NCBI GenBank assembly: GCA_010405405.1 | Contig: MU004239.1 | Span: 732,713-796,712, forward strand | Reading direction: 5' to 3' | Source of the DNA: Microthyrium microscopicum | Taxonomy: Eukaryota; Ascomycota; Dothideomycetes; Microthyriales; Microthyriaceae | DNA length: 64,000 nucleotides | Shown here: positions 1 to 10,153 of the stretch, piece by piece | Position numbering within the stretch: the first letter of the stretch is position 1 | How the letters are laid out: every line of letters starts with the position of its first letter | The notes under the pieces: generated by a model | The model's database searches: none | What the model saw: the letters and a program-made list of their open reading frames with translations, nothing else | Told to the model about the DNA's origin: nothing | Made by a program: the position numbers and the translations under genes

Positions 1-1188
1 CGTCTTACTGCTGTCGACAAGAAATTTTCAATCGATCTTACTCAAGACTTTTCCAACAAGAACATCGTTAAAACGACCATTGAAAACAATGTTCAGCTCT
101 CTCTTGACTGCGTCACCTGTGGAACCAAAGGTTCACTGGATTTTGAGGTTTCTGCTGGACCAGACATTTTCTTTCCATTTTTCTTTGCAACCGCCAAATT
201 GACACCCAACAATGTTGAAGCATTCACTACCATCGGCCTCACGGCATCGGGGTCTTTGCAGGATACAAAATCCTTCACTCAGACACTTCTTGCTGTTCCT
301 CTACCTGGAGGCTTCGGCACAGCTGGTGGTCCACTCTTTATCGGGCCAAGTTTTGATGTTGCCGCAGTTGCTGAGCTCACAAAGCTCTCAGCGGAAGCCA
401 CCATCCAAGCAGGAATAATGATGAGCGTGCCAAATTCTGCCATCGCTCAGCTAGGTGTCAACACCGATACCAAGTTCAGTGGCTGGACCCCAACTTTTAC
501 TCCCATTCCGCCTTCCATCAGTGGACAACTCGAAGTTGCCTTCGATGTTACTCCAAGGTCAACCATATCGCTGGACGTCCAGATTCCCGGATTCGGCCTG
601 ACTGCCGGACTCGCCCTCAATGCTCCAGAAGTTAAGCTCGACCTCATAGCCCAGGCAAACTCAGCCGGTGGAGTGTGCGGCAATCCCAACGCAGACATCG
701 GCGTTAGCGTCGAAATCGATCTGGCAGCCGAACTCGATGCATTTGCTGGCCAAGGCAAAGTTGGTGACCAACCCAACAAAGTCGATCTCATCTCCACACA
801 AGCTCAGCTCTTCAGTTCGTGCTTCACAGTCGCTGGTGCTTCTTCTACAACCATGGCAGCTCCCCCAACTCAGACGACCGCAACATCAGGTCCTGTCCAG
901 GTCAACCTGTTCCTAGCGCAAGATTGTTCTGATTCTGCAGCCTTCGCCGTGTCATCTGACGGAAAAGACGCTTCCTGCCATGCCATTACTGGTAATCTTG
1001 CAGCAGCTGTCAACGGAGTAAGAACCAACACTGCACAGTGTACGATTCTGTTCTTTTCTTCGGGTGATTGCAACCAAAATAGTCAAATTGCCAATGTTGT
1101 GCCAATGCAAAATCAGTGTGTGGGTCAAGATTCCAGCACGAACAACTTCAGCAAAGCCGTGGCATTCGAATTTGCCTGCGGTGAATGA
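1..1188 (+). CDS. Secreted/cell-surface protein, C-terminal part (5' end outside window)
   Basis: The reading frame is open from base 1 to the TGA at 1186-1188, so only the last 395 or so residues are seen; no start lies in the window. The visible part is rich in Thr, Ser, Ala and hydrophobic residues, has alternating beta-strand-like segments and paired cysteines (CVTCG near residue 38; others towards the C-terminus), and lacks transmembrane segments. This resembles the large beta-rich secreted or GPI-anchored proteins of unknown function common in ascomycetes (DUF7029/DUF7223-like); that link is from memory. No GPI-attachment tail follows, since the protein ends in FACGE. An extracellular role is inferred from composition only. 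Confidence 0.6.
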   Translation, partial: RLTAVDKKFSIDLTQDFSNKNIVKTTIENNVQLSLDCVTCGTKGSLDFEVSAGPDIFFPFFFATAKLTPNNVEAFTTIGLTASGSLQDTKSFTQTLLAVPLPGGFGTAGGPLFIGPSFDVAAVAELTKLSAEATIQAGIMMSVPNSAIAQLGVNTDTKFSGWTPTFTPIPPSISGQLEVAFDVTPRSTISLDVQIPGFGLTAGLALNAPEVKLDLIAQANSAGGVCGNPNADIGVSVEIDLAAELDAFAGQGKVGDQPNKVDLISTQAQLFSSCFTVAGASSTTMAAPPTQTTATSGPVQVNLFLAQDCSDSAAFAVSSDGKDASCHAITGNLAAAVNGVRTNTAQCTILFFSSGDCNQNSQIANVVPMQNQCVGQDSSTNNFSKAVAFEFACGE

Positions 1189-1563
1189 TAATCTCCATTG
1201 GTAAGAGTGTATGCTTCAAAGCAAGAAAAGATGCGAACATTAGCATTTGAGGACCTGAGCGTTTGATATCTTCTTGGCATTAGCAGGAGTCTTTAGGATT
1301 GGATTTGTACTTGCTTTGGATTCATTGTGCCTTTTTCGGCTTTTTTTTTCGTTTTTGTCTTTTATAGACTGTAGATATAGATACTAGAATAGATCACACG
1401 AATGTTGATCCATCAACGGCTTCTCGCTTGTACTAAGAGCAGTTTCATTAATCAATAAGGGTTACGGAAGGGTGTTTGATTGGGCTTCAAGCAAAATAAT
1501 CTAGAAATGTCCAGTCCTAATCAATACTGCTCTGCTTGGTCCCCTAACTCAAGCGTAGATATA
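1189..1563. other. Convergent 3' intergenic region
   Basis: It separates the 3' ends of the secreted protein and the permease. A T-rich tract (about 1338-1363) and AT-rich stretches are compatible with polyadenylation regions. I see no gene here. Confidence 0.4.
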
Positions 1564-3419
1564 CTAACCACTTTTGAGGTGCGAAGACATCTCGGCCTGC
1601 CATATTTCATCTTCTTGACGGCCCGTGATCAAGTCCATGTCAGCAGCTTTGACTCGTTTAGTGCGCTTGTAGAGTTTCCACCAGGCGCAATTGAGGCCAA
1701 ACAGCACAGGACCTAGATATTTGAGAACGAAAGTTCGAGCAACAAAGCCTTTACCAACGAACGCATCATAACCTGTGTTTATGCATTAGTAAAGAACTTT
1801 GGGAAGTCGCGACTGGAGCCTTTACTAACCGTTGAATATCAAAACCAGAAACGCAATGAACAAAGCGTAATATGAGCCCCATGGCTGCATCCAACTCGTG
1901 TATGGCAGTGCTTTGAGAGGGATACCCTGGACCACAAGAGCTCGACGGAACGACAAGTGCGACAGAAGAATTGCCATCCAGTTCAGGACGGAGAAAGGCG
2001 TGACGAGACTGACAAAGTATCCGAACACTGTTGATGCAGACTTCGACGAGTTCAAGAAGCCCAATGCCATAAAAACGGATGCTGTTGCGACTGCGAAAAC
2101 AGGACTGCCATTTTTCAGGGTTCTTCCTGTTATTTCAGGTGCTTGGCCATCTCTAGCCAATCCGTAGAGTGACCGTGAAGCACAGTAAATATCTAGAAGT
2201 CGTCAAATTCGGTCCAGAAACTTCATAAGTATGCTTACCTGAGCTTGCGGCACTGAGTGTGAAAATCAGTAATCCGGCATTGATGACGCCTGGCATCGTG
2301 TGTATCCCCGCAAGCAGAATTGCGACTACGAATGGCGATGCAGCTTGATACTGTCAGCAGAATATCGTTATTTATGTATGGTCTTTACTTACCAGCACTT
2401 GTGGACTTGGAAGTGGCTTTGACCAATTCCTTGCTGTTATATGGTACTGTCATACCAACAACCACTATAGCAAGGACGTAGAACACCGTAATCCGCCAAA
2501 AGGTTTGCCGAATTGCTCGAGGCACGTTCTTTCGAGGATTTGGAGTTTCACCAAATGTCATGCCAACAACCTCTGTGCCGGTGTAAGAAAAGCATGCTTG
2601 GCACATGCATGCCCACCATCCAAGAAATCGACCCTTTGGTCCTTTGAGAATATATTCCGCAAAGGCTCCGGGCTCGTTCCAGTAGCCAAATCCAGTTCTC
2701 TGATGATGTGGATTGCCGCCCATGGAAATGATAAAGCAAGTCAGGATAAGAGTGACAAGGACAACGACCTTGACAACGCTTGCGCAGAACTCAACTTCGC
2801 CAATCCATCGTACGTTGAGACACTAAATTAGATTCAATATCTTTAAAACCAAAAGATTAGTAGGAAAAATTGTCTTACATTAATGAAAATTGCCATGATC
2901 GCAAAAACCGCCACCCAAATGCCTACATTCAAATCAGGCCGCCAGTACTGTATGATCAATCCGGCTGCAGTGAGATTGGTTGGTGCTGCGATGATATACT
3001 TGAAGAAATAGTTCCAGCCCGTAGCAAATCTAAAGACATAGTCAGCAATAACTCAGCAAGTTTGGACCCAATGTATCAAACCCAAAAGCAGGATCCACCA
3101 TGCGAGATGCATAACCACCAAAACCCTTGTTCATAGGAAGAAAGGCAGCCATTTCTCCTAGAGCCGTCATGACGAAGAAAACGGCAATACCAATAGCGAT
3201 GTAAGCAATCAAAAGGCTGCCTGGCCCTCCAGCTGCTAGAGCACTTCCCGATCCAATGATTAATCCGGTTCCAATCGCGCAAGCAATAGAAAACATGAAA
3301 ACTTGACGCGGCTTGAAGTCACGATGTAGCTCATCAGATGTGGCTTCCTCGTGAGACTCAACCATGGTAACCGGGGACTGATGAGCCTCTTTATGGCCCA
3401 TATCGTTGGAATCGGACAT
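1564..3419 (-). CDS. Amino-acid permease, fungal YAT (AAT/APC) family
   Basis: Plasma-membrane amino-acid/proton symporter of the APC superfamily; the substrate cannot be read from sequence. It starts with ATG at 3419 and has six exons. Exon 1 (3419-3082) has a hydrophilic N-tail and then the TM1 signature with IGTGLIIGSG, the substrate-backbone loop of the family. Exon 2 starts at 3029 (FATGWNYFFKYI). Exon 3 includes ISMGGNP and SYTGTEVVGMTFGETPNPRK. Later exons carry the ASPFVVAILLAG and SRSLYGLARDGQAP segments. The last intron is 1829-1773 and the terminal exon ends at TAG 1566-1564. All joins keep the frame. Around ten hydrophobic helices and family-typical length suggest a working gene. 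Confidence 0.9.
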
Positions 3420-4283
3420 CTTTAGGCGACAAGTTTGGTTGAATATGTTGAGCTTGTCTGTCCTCTCTGTTGTTGTGAGGGGAAATGGAGAGTTAGACAG
3501 TAGAGAGATGGCTGCGACGCGATGATGAAAGACATTTGGATACCAGACTGAAAAGCTTATCTTCGCGCCTCACTGTCACTGCCTCATTAAGAATTTGAGA
3601 CGATGTCGCCTGACATGGATGTTACGCCCTGTGGGTGGGAAGGTGTGATGTGAAGGGTTTCTCAATTGCTCCTGCCGCCCTGGTTAGCTTTCACCCGCGA
3701 TGCATGAAAACAAGACTGCTTGGAAGTAGCCTCCATTACTTGACGGAATATGTGAAATACAGTATGCGAGTCAAGTTTGAACGCCCAATTGCAGCGATTA
3801 CCGAGGCCACCCGGGGCGATCGCCATTGTGCGACCTTCATGCCCAATTAGAGGTCATCTATCCTTGGCCATAGCATATCTTCACTAATTCCCTTTCGTGG
3901 TGTTGAGGTTGCCGCTATCGTCAAAAGGTATCCAGTGTTCGCCATTTGGGAAACTGTATTGAAGGTTTCTTTGACTTATTTTACCAGTCTCTACACTGGA
4001 AGCTGCTGGATTGACTGATTTCAAGCACATTGGTTGGATCTCGATTCATCTAATAGACTGATTTACAATCGGTCAACAAACAATTATTGTATGATACATC
4101 TGTGCTCTTACCGATTGAACAAGATACAGAGAGATCAGATTCTAGTCAAATCACAATATTGCTTCGAAACAAATATAAGTCGAAGTGAAAAGTCTACTCT
4201 ACGCCTTGCTCGCAACACATTAAAGCACATTTGCTTGGCTGCAGACTTTGCACTTTTTTTGCATGAGATCTAGCTAATGAGAT
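3420..4283. other. Permease upstream region, no gene seen
   Basis: About 860 bp upstream of the permease. Short open frames on both strands lack domain signal or plausible splicing. A 12-bp direct repeat (GAGATCTAGCTA) occurs twice at about 4265-4290, next to the 3' end of the next putative gene. Confidence 0.4.
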
Positions 4284-4878
4284 CTAGCTACTACCACTCT
4301 GCTCATTGTGCTTATGATAATCAACGCTAGTCTTTTTGTCGTTGCTATTGGTCTTGCCATCAAGTCCAACGCAGTTCTCTCGCTCCTCTGGCCATTCACT
4401 ATTCGGGTCATAGTATACTGGACAATCATTAGCTAGGTACTCTATGAGCTGATGGGTGAACCCCAACCTCTCATTTCCAGCGAACCAAATGGTCATCAGC
4501 AGCATGAACATGACGCAAAGAAAAATCAAGCAAATTCTTTATACCGACTTTTAGCAATATTTCTGATCGAACACAAGACTCGCTTACCTGACTCTGCAAA
4601 TCCAGTAACAAATGTCACACTTCCGTTGAATACTTCAGTCTAGTGACTGAATAAGTTCTTACAGTAGGACGATGCGAGTCCAGTGGGGGTCTTCTTGGCC
4701 CATTACGCCATAGATCCAGAATGGATCGTACTGCAGTCATGAAGTACGCACAGCAAGTAACTTCCTCGAATGTCTCCTTTCCAGCCGTTGATGAGATTCC
4801 AAAGATGGACGACAAGATATGAGTGATATCATTCGAGGCAAGCACTCTCCCAGATATATCTCTAAGCTTTGCTAACAA
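4284..4878 (-). CDS. Possible small spliced membrane protein (uncertain model)
   Basis: Two open stretches look protein-like on the minus strand. An upstream stretch (about 4878-4670) contains ITHILSSIFGIS and ends at a good donor (GTAAGAAC). A downstream one (4529-4284) begins with a hydrophobic segment (IFLCVMFMLLMTIWFAG), which could be a single transmembrane helix, followed by an acidic, then hydrophilic tail ending EQSGSS. I could not join them in one phase with canonical introns, and no start ATG upstream is in frame. I do not recognise the family. It may be a lineage-specific gene, a decayed gene or chance. Confidence 0.25.
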
Positions 4879-5034
4879 TCCAGTCTGCTTTAGAAGGCAA
4901 GCACTTGGTCTTCCATAGGTTCAGCAATCATCAACTACTCTATAACCATTTCTCACATCACAATGGCAGGATTTCTTGTCCAATACGTCGAAACCCGAAT
5001 TCATGACAACCTAAGGGCTTGCAATTGCTAAAAA

Positions 5035-5949
5035 TTAGGCCCGCCTAGGCCATCTGTTGAGATCTGAGAGGAATTGGATGACCATATCGTAAGCCTTGTC
5101 CCTGACTTTCGCGTCAATTGAATCTTCATCCTTCGTTTTGTCCCAGCCATGACCAACGCCATTGAATCTCTCAGAAACTACTCTTTTACCCGCCTTGCGC
5201 AGCTTCGACGCAAGTTCTTCACCTTCAAACGCCAGAACATCTTTCTCAGCTGTCGCAATGAAGATATCCTTTGGGAAATTACTAGGATGAGCATTCAATA
5301 CTGAAAGACGTGGATCCGCAAGATCCGTTCCAGGAAGCGTATAAGCGGCTCTAGACGCGTTTGATATGGGAGGCGGGATTTGTGCAGTTGAACCGTCCGG
5401 TGCCGTCTTCTCCAGCTGAGAAATTGTGATCTTGGTCGGCAGATAGAACGCACATACTGGCCGAATAGTGTCTTTAGGGGTTGTGGTGATGTCTGGATTT
5501 GAAGCAGCTGCCACAGCGAGATTGGCTCCGGAACTAAAGCCAGAGAGGACTATGTTCTGGACATCATATTCCTCAGGTTGCAGGAGTACATGTTGAATCA
5601 TATCCTCCACATCTTCCAGACCCGCTGGGAAAGGATACTCTGGGGCCAACGCATAACTAGCGTCCAGTACAGTGTAGATTGTCTGATCAGCAATTCGACG
5701 ACAGAACAGATCATCCGATCCATGGCCTGTGAGAACAAAGCCGCCCCCGTAGAAGTTCAGAACTACTGCTTTGGGGCTAGAACTCCATTTCGACCGATAT
5801 ACGTTGACTTTGATATTTCTAGAGCCATCGCGAGATCTGAAGCTGTAAGAGTCATCTGGCTTCGGTGGGGTTGCGCTCCAATTTACGAGGAGTCGGATTG
5901 TCGTAAAAATCGTTTTTAGTCGAGCGTACTCCAGAAATGAATGTGCCAT
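5035..5949 (-). CDS. Alpha/beta hydrolase, HSL-type esterase/lipase
   Basis: Single-exon, 304-aa serine hydrolase of the alpha/beta-hydrolase_3 (hormone-sensitive lipase) type, expected to cleave short esters; cytosolic, since no signal peptide is seen. The nucleophile elbow is GFSSG with Ser139. The acid is probably the Asp of EKDVLAFEGE and the base the His of GVGHGW near residue 277. The oxyanion-hole motif reads YGGG (about residues 67-70), where the family usually has HGGG. The DASYALAPEYPFPAG block after it is typical of the HSL group. The start is ATG at 5949 and length is normal. Natural substrate is unknown. Confidence 0.87.
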   Translation of the reverse strand: MAHSFLEYARLKTIFTTIRLLVNWSATPPKPDDSYSFRSRDGSRNIKVNVYRSKWSSSPKAVVLNFYGGGFVLTGHGSDDLFCRRIADQTIYTVLDASYALAPEYPFPAGLEDVEDMIQHVLLQPEEYDVQNIVLSGFSSGANLAVAAASNPDITTTPKDTIRPVCAFYLPTKITISQLEKTAPDGSTAQIPPPISNASRAAYTLPGTDLADPRLSVLNAHPSNFPKDIFIATAEKDVLAFEGEELASKLRKAGKRVVSERFNGVGHGWDKTKDEDSIDAKVRDKAYDMVIQFLSDLNRWPRRA

Positions 5950-6318
5950 TGTTCGTAATTGAGTGTCGAGGTGGTGATGTTCAGACTGACAAGTCCGGAG
6001 GGCTGTGCCGTACTAAATTGTAATGACATCCTTTGGGATTTCGCCCTCAACTACCTTGAAAATATCCCTGTTTATTATCGCTTCGCATAAGTATCCCTAT
6101 TACTTCGCGATACAAAATAACAGAATCCCTTCCCATCGTATGAGCGTACTTGTAACCCTTCTTGTCTTCTATACATTACCTATAATTTACATATGATTCC
6201 AGGAGTACTCTAATACGTCCACTGAAACTGTATCGATTTTCTTCCGTACCTTTCTGTTTCAATATATATGCCCTTCCACTCTCCAGTACATACACATCAT
6301 TGATTCAGCACTTCTAAT
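5950..6318. promoter_or_regulatory. Divergent promoter region, esterase / ankyrin gene
   Basis: The 369 bp lie between two oppositely directed start codons and must hold both core promoters. A TATATAT-like element (about 6263-6271) lies roughly 50 bp before the ankyrin gene ATG. No other site can be supported. Confidence 0.35.
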
Positions 6319-7989
6319 ATGGTCACAAGTCCGGAATTCCTCGTTGCCGTTGGCGAGCCTGACAAGGTGCGCAGACTCCTTGAAGATGGCTTATCACCAG
6401 CGCCAGAGGCCTTATACGCATGTATCGTTGATGAGGATGAAAAATCCGACATGTCACTACAACTGATGCTTGAGAGTGGTCTTAGCGCGGACGCCAGACC
6501 AGACTACGCGGACGGTACCAATTCATTGGGCGTAAAGCATGACTGGGCCATGGGAGACTGGTCTACTTTGCGAAGGTTCGTACCGTTTCGTCGAGAATGG
6601 AATGGTCTTTATCGAGCCTCGACTATCTCTGGCGTCAAGTCCCGTGTACAAAAGCTTCAAACGATTTTCCTAGCTCACGGAGCCGATCCATACGCGCTGT
6701 TCCGCCAGCCATTACAACAAACACAGCAGCATTCCGGCTTTCCAGACTTTTATACTAGCTATGACTTGGACGATGTTGATGCTCTTGAGCAGATGGATCT
6801 TGAAGTGTATTTTGATCAACAAGATGACTTCGAGACAATCAGATATAATCCGCACTATCTAAATCGAGACCGTGCAATCAAAGCCAACAACAATGAATCT
6901 GATGGGGAAGAACTCTACTTTGAGATTCTTCCGGATCCTACATCAGTTTTCAAGCATTACGGCGTACGTAGCGTTATCCACGCGCTACTTGAAGAAGGTG
7001 CATACGTAAAGCCAATTTTGGAACTGCCTGGTATCGATCTAGAACATCGAGACCCTCAAGGAAGGACTTTGCTTCTCTCAGCGTCTAGAAGTGCTATGGG
7101 TACTGATGCTTCTGTTGATGCCCGAATTGCAGAAGTGAGGGCAATATCTAGGGGTTATGCGCGGCAGAACCCTTTGCTAGCAGGAACCCAGACAACATCC
7201 TCTCTGGCACAGTACCTTATTGATAAAGGCGCCGATCCCTTTGCCGTTGACAACTACGGCAAGAATTGCTTGTTCGGCCTGCTGGAAGCCTACGATAACG
7301 AATATTCCGGTGCGCCGCCTATTGCAGATCAATCTCTTCGGTACCTTTCGAAACTTCACCCGGAGCTTGTGAATCAACCCGATAACGCAGGGAATTACCC
7401 TTTACACGCAGCACTACGGCGTCGTCTACTGTACTATCACGGTAACTCATCTCAACAGCCTAAGCAGCTCGAAACATCTGTTTTCGATTTGCTGGAGGCT
7501 GGAGCCGATCCGCATACCCTAGATGAGCTCGGAAACAGCGTATTTCATTACCTAGCCGACAATGGTCTAGCTGATCCCACACGAGAAAGAGAACAAAGAA
7601 GGTTGTTTGAGGAATTTGCAAAGCAAGGAGTGGATCTGAACCTCCGCAACAAATCAGGATATACAGCATTGCAGTTGCTGATGAAAAGTCAAGACGATCG
7701 AGACTGCGGAGCTGCTGTATGGACTAATGGCAAAACGCCCGTAGAAATAATCCGGCTGTTCGAAAATGCAGGAGCTCGCCTAGATGATATTGGACCAGAT
7801 GGTCAGACTTTGCTCCATTTGTTGAGTCTAGGAACGGAAGATAAGGCTTGGGGTATGGCGAGGTATCTCTTAGGCATGGGGCATGATCCTCTTATCAAAG
7901 ATGGGAACGGAGAGACAGCAGTGGATGTTGTACGCCGTATTCAAGTCAAATCTCTCATAGAGGTCTTCACGACTTTTGGATACAAGTAA
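6319..7989 (+). CDS. Ankyrin-repeat protein
   Basis: Single-exon, 556-aa protein starting ATATGG at 6317. From about residue 245 it has degenerate ankyrin repeats: DPQGRTLLLSASRS, IDKGADPFAVDNYGKNCLF, LVNQPDNAGNYPLHAALRR, LLEAGADPHTLDELGNSVFH, KQGVDLNLRNKSGYTALQLL, DIGPDGQTLLHLLSL and the final DGNGETAVDVVRR. The first 240 residues are an N-terminal region with weaker repeats (LEDGLSPAPEALY, FLAHGADPYALF). There is no signal peptide, transmembrane helix or catalytic domain. Ankyrin arrays bind proteins; the partner is unknown. Large families of such orphan ankyrin proteins are usual in filamentous fungi. Confidence 0.85.
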   Translation: MVTSPEFLVAVGEPDKVRRLLEDGLSPAPEALYACIVDEDEKSDMSLQLMLESGLSADARPDYADGTNSLGVKHDWAMGDWSTLRRFVPFRREWNGLYRASTISGVKSRVQKLQTIFLAHGADPYALFRQPLQQTQQHSGFPDFYTSYDLDDVDALEQMDLEVYFDQQDDFETIRYNPHYLNRDRAIKANNNESDGEELYFEILPDPTSVFKHYGVRSVIHALLEEGAYVKPILELPGIDLEHRDPQGRTLLLSASRSAMGTDASVDARIAEVRAISRGYARQNPLLAGTQTTSSLAQYLIDKGADPFAVDNYGKNCLFGLLEAYDNEYSGAPPIADQSLRYLSKLHPELVNQPDNAGNYPLHAALRRRLLYYHGNSSQQPKQLETSVFDLLEAGADPHTLDELGNSVFHYLADNGLADPTREREQRRLFEEFAKQGVDLNLRNKSGYTALQLLMKSQDDRDCGAAVWTNGKTPVEIIRLFENAGARLDDIGPDGQTLLHLLSLGTEDKAWGMARYLLGMGHDPLIKDGNGETAVDVVRRIQVKSLIEVFTTFGYK

Positions 7990-8170
7990 TATTTCCAAGA
8001 TTTGGACTGTGTAATGGCCCTGCATGCTGCTAGAGAATGTTAGCATGTTTATAGGGAAACGAGAAACAATACTGATGTTTAACGAGGAAGATTATTATTG
8101 TTGTAATCTATACGTTCAAACAACGCTTATGCATATGGGGGGTATCATAAATCAATCAGCAAAATGTCCA

Positions 8171-8929
8171 TTACTCCTGCGAGAGCTTGGCCAACTGAGC
8201 AATCACCTCATCCACCTTTCCTCGCAAAACCTCCAGTTCTTGACTTTTCATTTTGCTTAGAACAAAATCAGAAACCGCGTTCTGGTCTCGACTATTCGGT
8301 CGTCCAACTCCTATGCATATCCTCCAAAACTCCTTTCCGGGAAGCTGCTGTTGTATGGACTTGATCCCATTATGGCCTTGTGCGCTAGTTTTTCCCGCCC
8401 GTACTCGGACACTCCCCAAATCTCGTTCCAAATCGTCGTGTAGTATGACCAGTTGAGCATCCGCATTCTCCTTTTTGATGAGTTTGGCGACAGCTGGTCC
8501 GGACACGTTCATGTATGAGGATGTTTTTCGTATAGACCAGTTGCTCGGAAGCTCTAATGATCGTTGTGAGAGCATGCTGCCCATTATATGACCCGCATTG
8601 TGCCGTGTGAGGGAGTAGTTCCCGCCTGGATTGCCCAAGGATATGATGAGAAGTGGTTTTGTTGCTTGGCCAAGAGCCCGAGCTGCTAGGCTCATATCTT
8701 GAAGGGAGGCTTCGATGCTAGCGTCGGAGTCTTGAATTGATTCATCTATGAGGTCATCGGCCAGCATAGGATTGCGTCGTCGACGTTTTCGTTTTGAAGG
8801 TGGAGAGATCGCGTCTTGATGTTGTGTCGCGACTGAAAAATCGGTGTCGCATGCGGATCCCTTTTCAGGCTTAGGCTCCAAATCCATGACCATAGATAAA
8901 TTGCTGGATTTCAATGTTTGCTTGGCCAT
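8171..8929 (-). CDS. PTH1: Peptidyl-tRNA hydrolase, PTH1 family
   Basis: Recycles peptidyl-tRNA by cleaving the ester between peptide and tRNA. The core has the family landmarks in order: LGNPGGNYSLTRHNAG (Asn and the catalytic His of RHN), SYMNVSG, HDDLERDLGSVRVRAG (catalytic Asp) and GHNGIKSI (substrate-binding Asn), then GVGRPN. An N-terminal extension of about 90 residues, with a basic run (SKRKRRRR), precedes the core and is unusual for the family; it could be a targeting or nuclear-localisation tail. The spacer between RHNAG and YMN is short, about 27 residues, against about 40-50 in bacterial Pth. Start at ATG 8929; no intron. Confidence 0.85.
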   Translation of the reverse strand: MAKQTLKSSNLSMVMDLEPKPEKGSACDTDFSVATQHQDAISPPSKRKRRRRNPMLADDLIDESIQDSDASIEASLQDMSLAARALGQATKPLLIISLGNPGGNYSLTRHNAGHIMGSMLSQRSLELPSNWSIRKTSSYMNVSGPAVAKLIKKENADAQLVILHDDLERDLGSVRVRAGKTSAQGHNGIKSIQQQLPGKEFWRICIGVGRPNSRDQNAVSDFVLSKMKSQELEVLRGKVDEVIAQLAKLSQE

Positions 8930-9142
8930 TGTACTTGTGTGATATGGGAAGAATTTTTATATGCAAGAAAAACTATCTGAAAGAGCGACTAATAGTGATT
9001 TTAAGTTCTTTGTCAGATTTTCGTGGGAGACAATGGGTTTTCACTGCGACGTCTACCATGGTTCAGACGAGGCTTTGTCACCATCTAGTTATCTCAGTGG
9101 ACTCAGCCCGCGCTAAGTCTCCGCTAGCTGCGACGTAGTCGC

Positions 9143-9756
9143 GTCTAAGGACAACTAGAAAAATTAACTAGCAACTCGCTTCGTAATTTTGACATTTCTA
9201 TAAATAACTTAGCACTACTATGGTTATAGCTTTATAGATTAGAATCTAAACTATGTAAACCTAAAGCTAAAGACTAGCTTTTTAATATATCTTTTCTATA
9301 AAAATTAGGCCTAAAACCACTAAATTAAACTATTCTTTCTAAGGTATATAAAAAGTTTACTCGCTTCGTCTTACTATAAAGTAACCTTTAATAAGAGATA
9401 ATATAATAATAAGTAGACTATACTTCTTTATAAGATATTCTTTTAAAAGAGAAAACTCTAAGTTATATATCTATAATAGGTTTTAGAAAGAAATCTTATT
9501 TTAAAAGAGTAATTATAGTTTAAAAATTTAGATTAGACTAAGAAAGATAAAGTTTAACGTTAAATTTCTTAATAACGAAAGGTATTAGATAAGCTAAAAA
9601 ATATACATTATAAAGGCTAAATTTTAAGCTTCATAGAGAACTAAAAACGAACGCATAAAAGTATATATTAATAACGTAGGTCTAAGTTAAAGTTTAGCTA
9701 AAATGCTTCCTATTATAAAATGTGTCGCTACTAAAAAGTCCAAGTTGTCCTCAGAC
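9143..9756. mobile_element. RIP-like AT-rich relic of a TIR DNA transposon or MITE
   Basis: About 610 bp of very AT-rich, TpA-rich sequence with no open frames, unlike all flanking DNA, which is the pattern left by repeat-induced point mutation (C to T). Its ends are inverted repeats: GTCTAAGGACAAC at 9143-9155 and GTTGTCCTCAGAC at 9744-9756, 12 of 13 bases matching. Just outside each repeat lies a 13-nt palindrome (GCGACGTAGTCGC, 9130-9142; CCTCCTGCGGAGG, 9757-9769). No target-site duplication is clear. No transposase can be read, so family (pogo/Fot-like or MITE) is open. The less mutated ends suggest that RIP was strongest inside. Confidence 0.65.
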
Positions 9757-10153
9757 CCTCCTGCGGAGGAGAGCCTACGAGCAGGCAGGATAGTTTGATT
9801 GGCTAAGATAACCATCTAGGGGGCTGAGCCATCATAGATTTGACTCATCCTTCTTGACTGCGGTGACCATTCTGGGAACTTCTATCTTCCTCCTCGATAG
9901 GAACCAAGTCCGTCTATCCCGCAGGACTCTCCATCACCGAGAATCGAAAAATTCGACATAAAAGCCCTGGTCTCACGCTCTTAGAAGTACATGGTGTTCC
10001 AGCAGTCAACATGATCACTTGGGGCATTGTCACATTGCTAACATACTCCTACTCGACCTGGAGTATACCTCGGAGAGAAATTCAATAATAAGACTTTAAT
10101 AATGCAACCTATTCGGCTTTTAGAGAGTTTCACACGCCAGACCTATGGCTATA
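9757..10153. other. Transposon flank, no gene seen
   Basis: Normal base composition resumes. A short hydrophobic open stretch at about 10011-10090 (MITWGIVTLLTYSYSTW) ends at tandem stops and is too short to support. Otherwise I see nothing. Confidence 0.35.
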
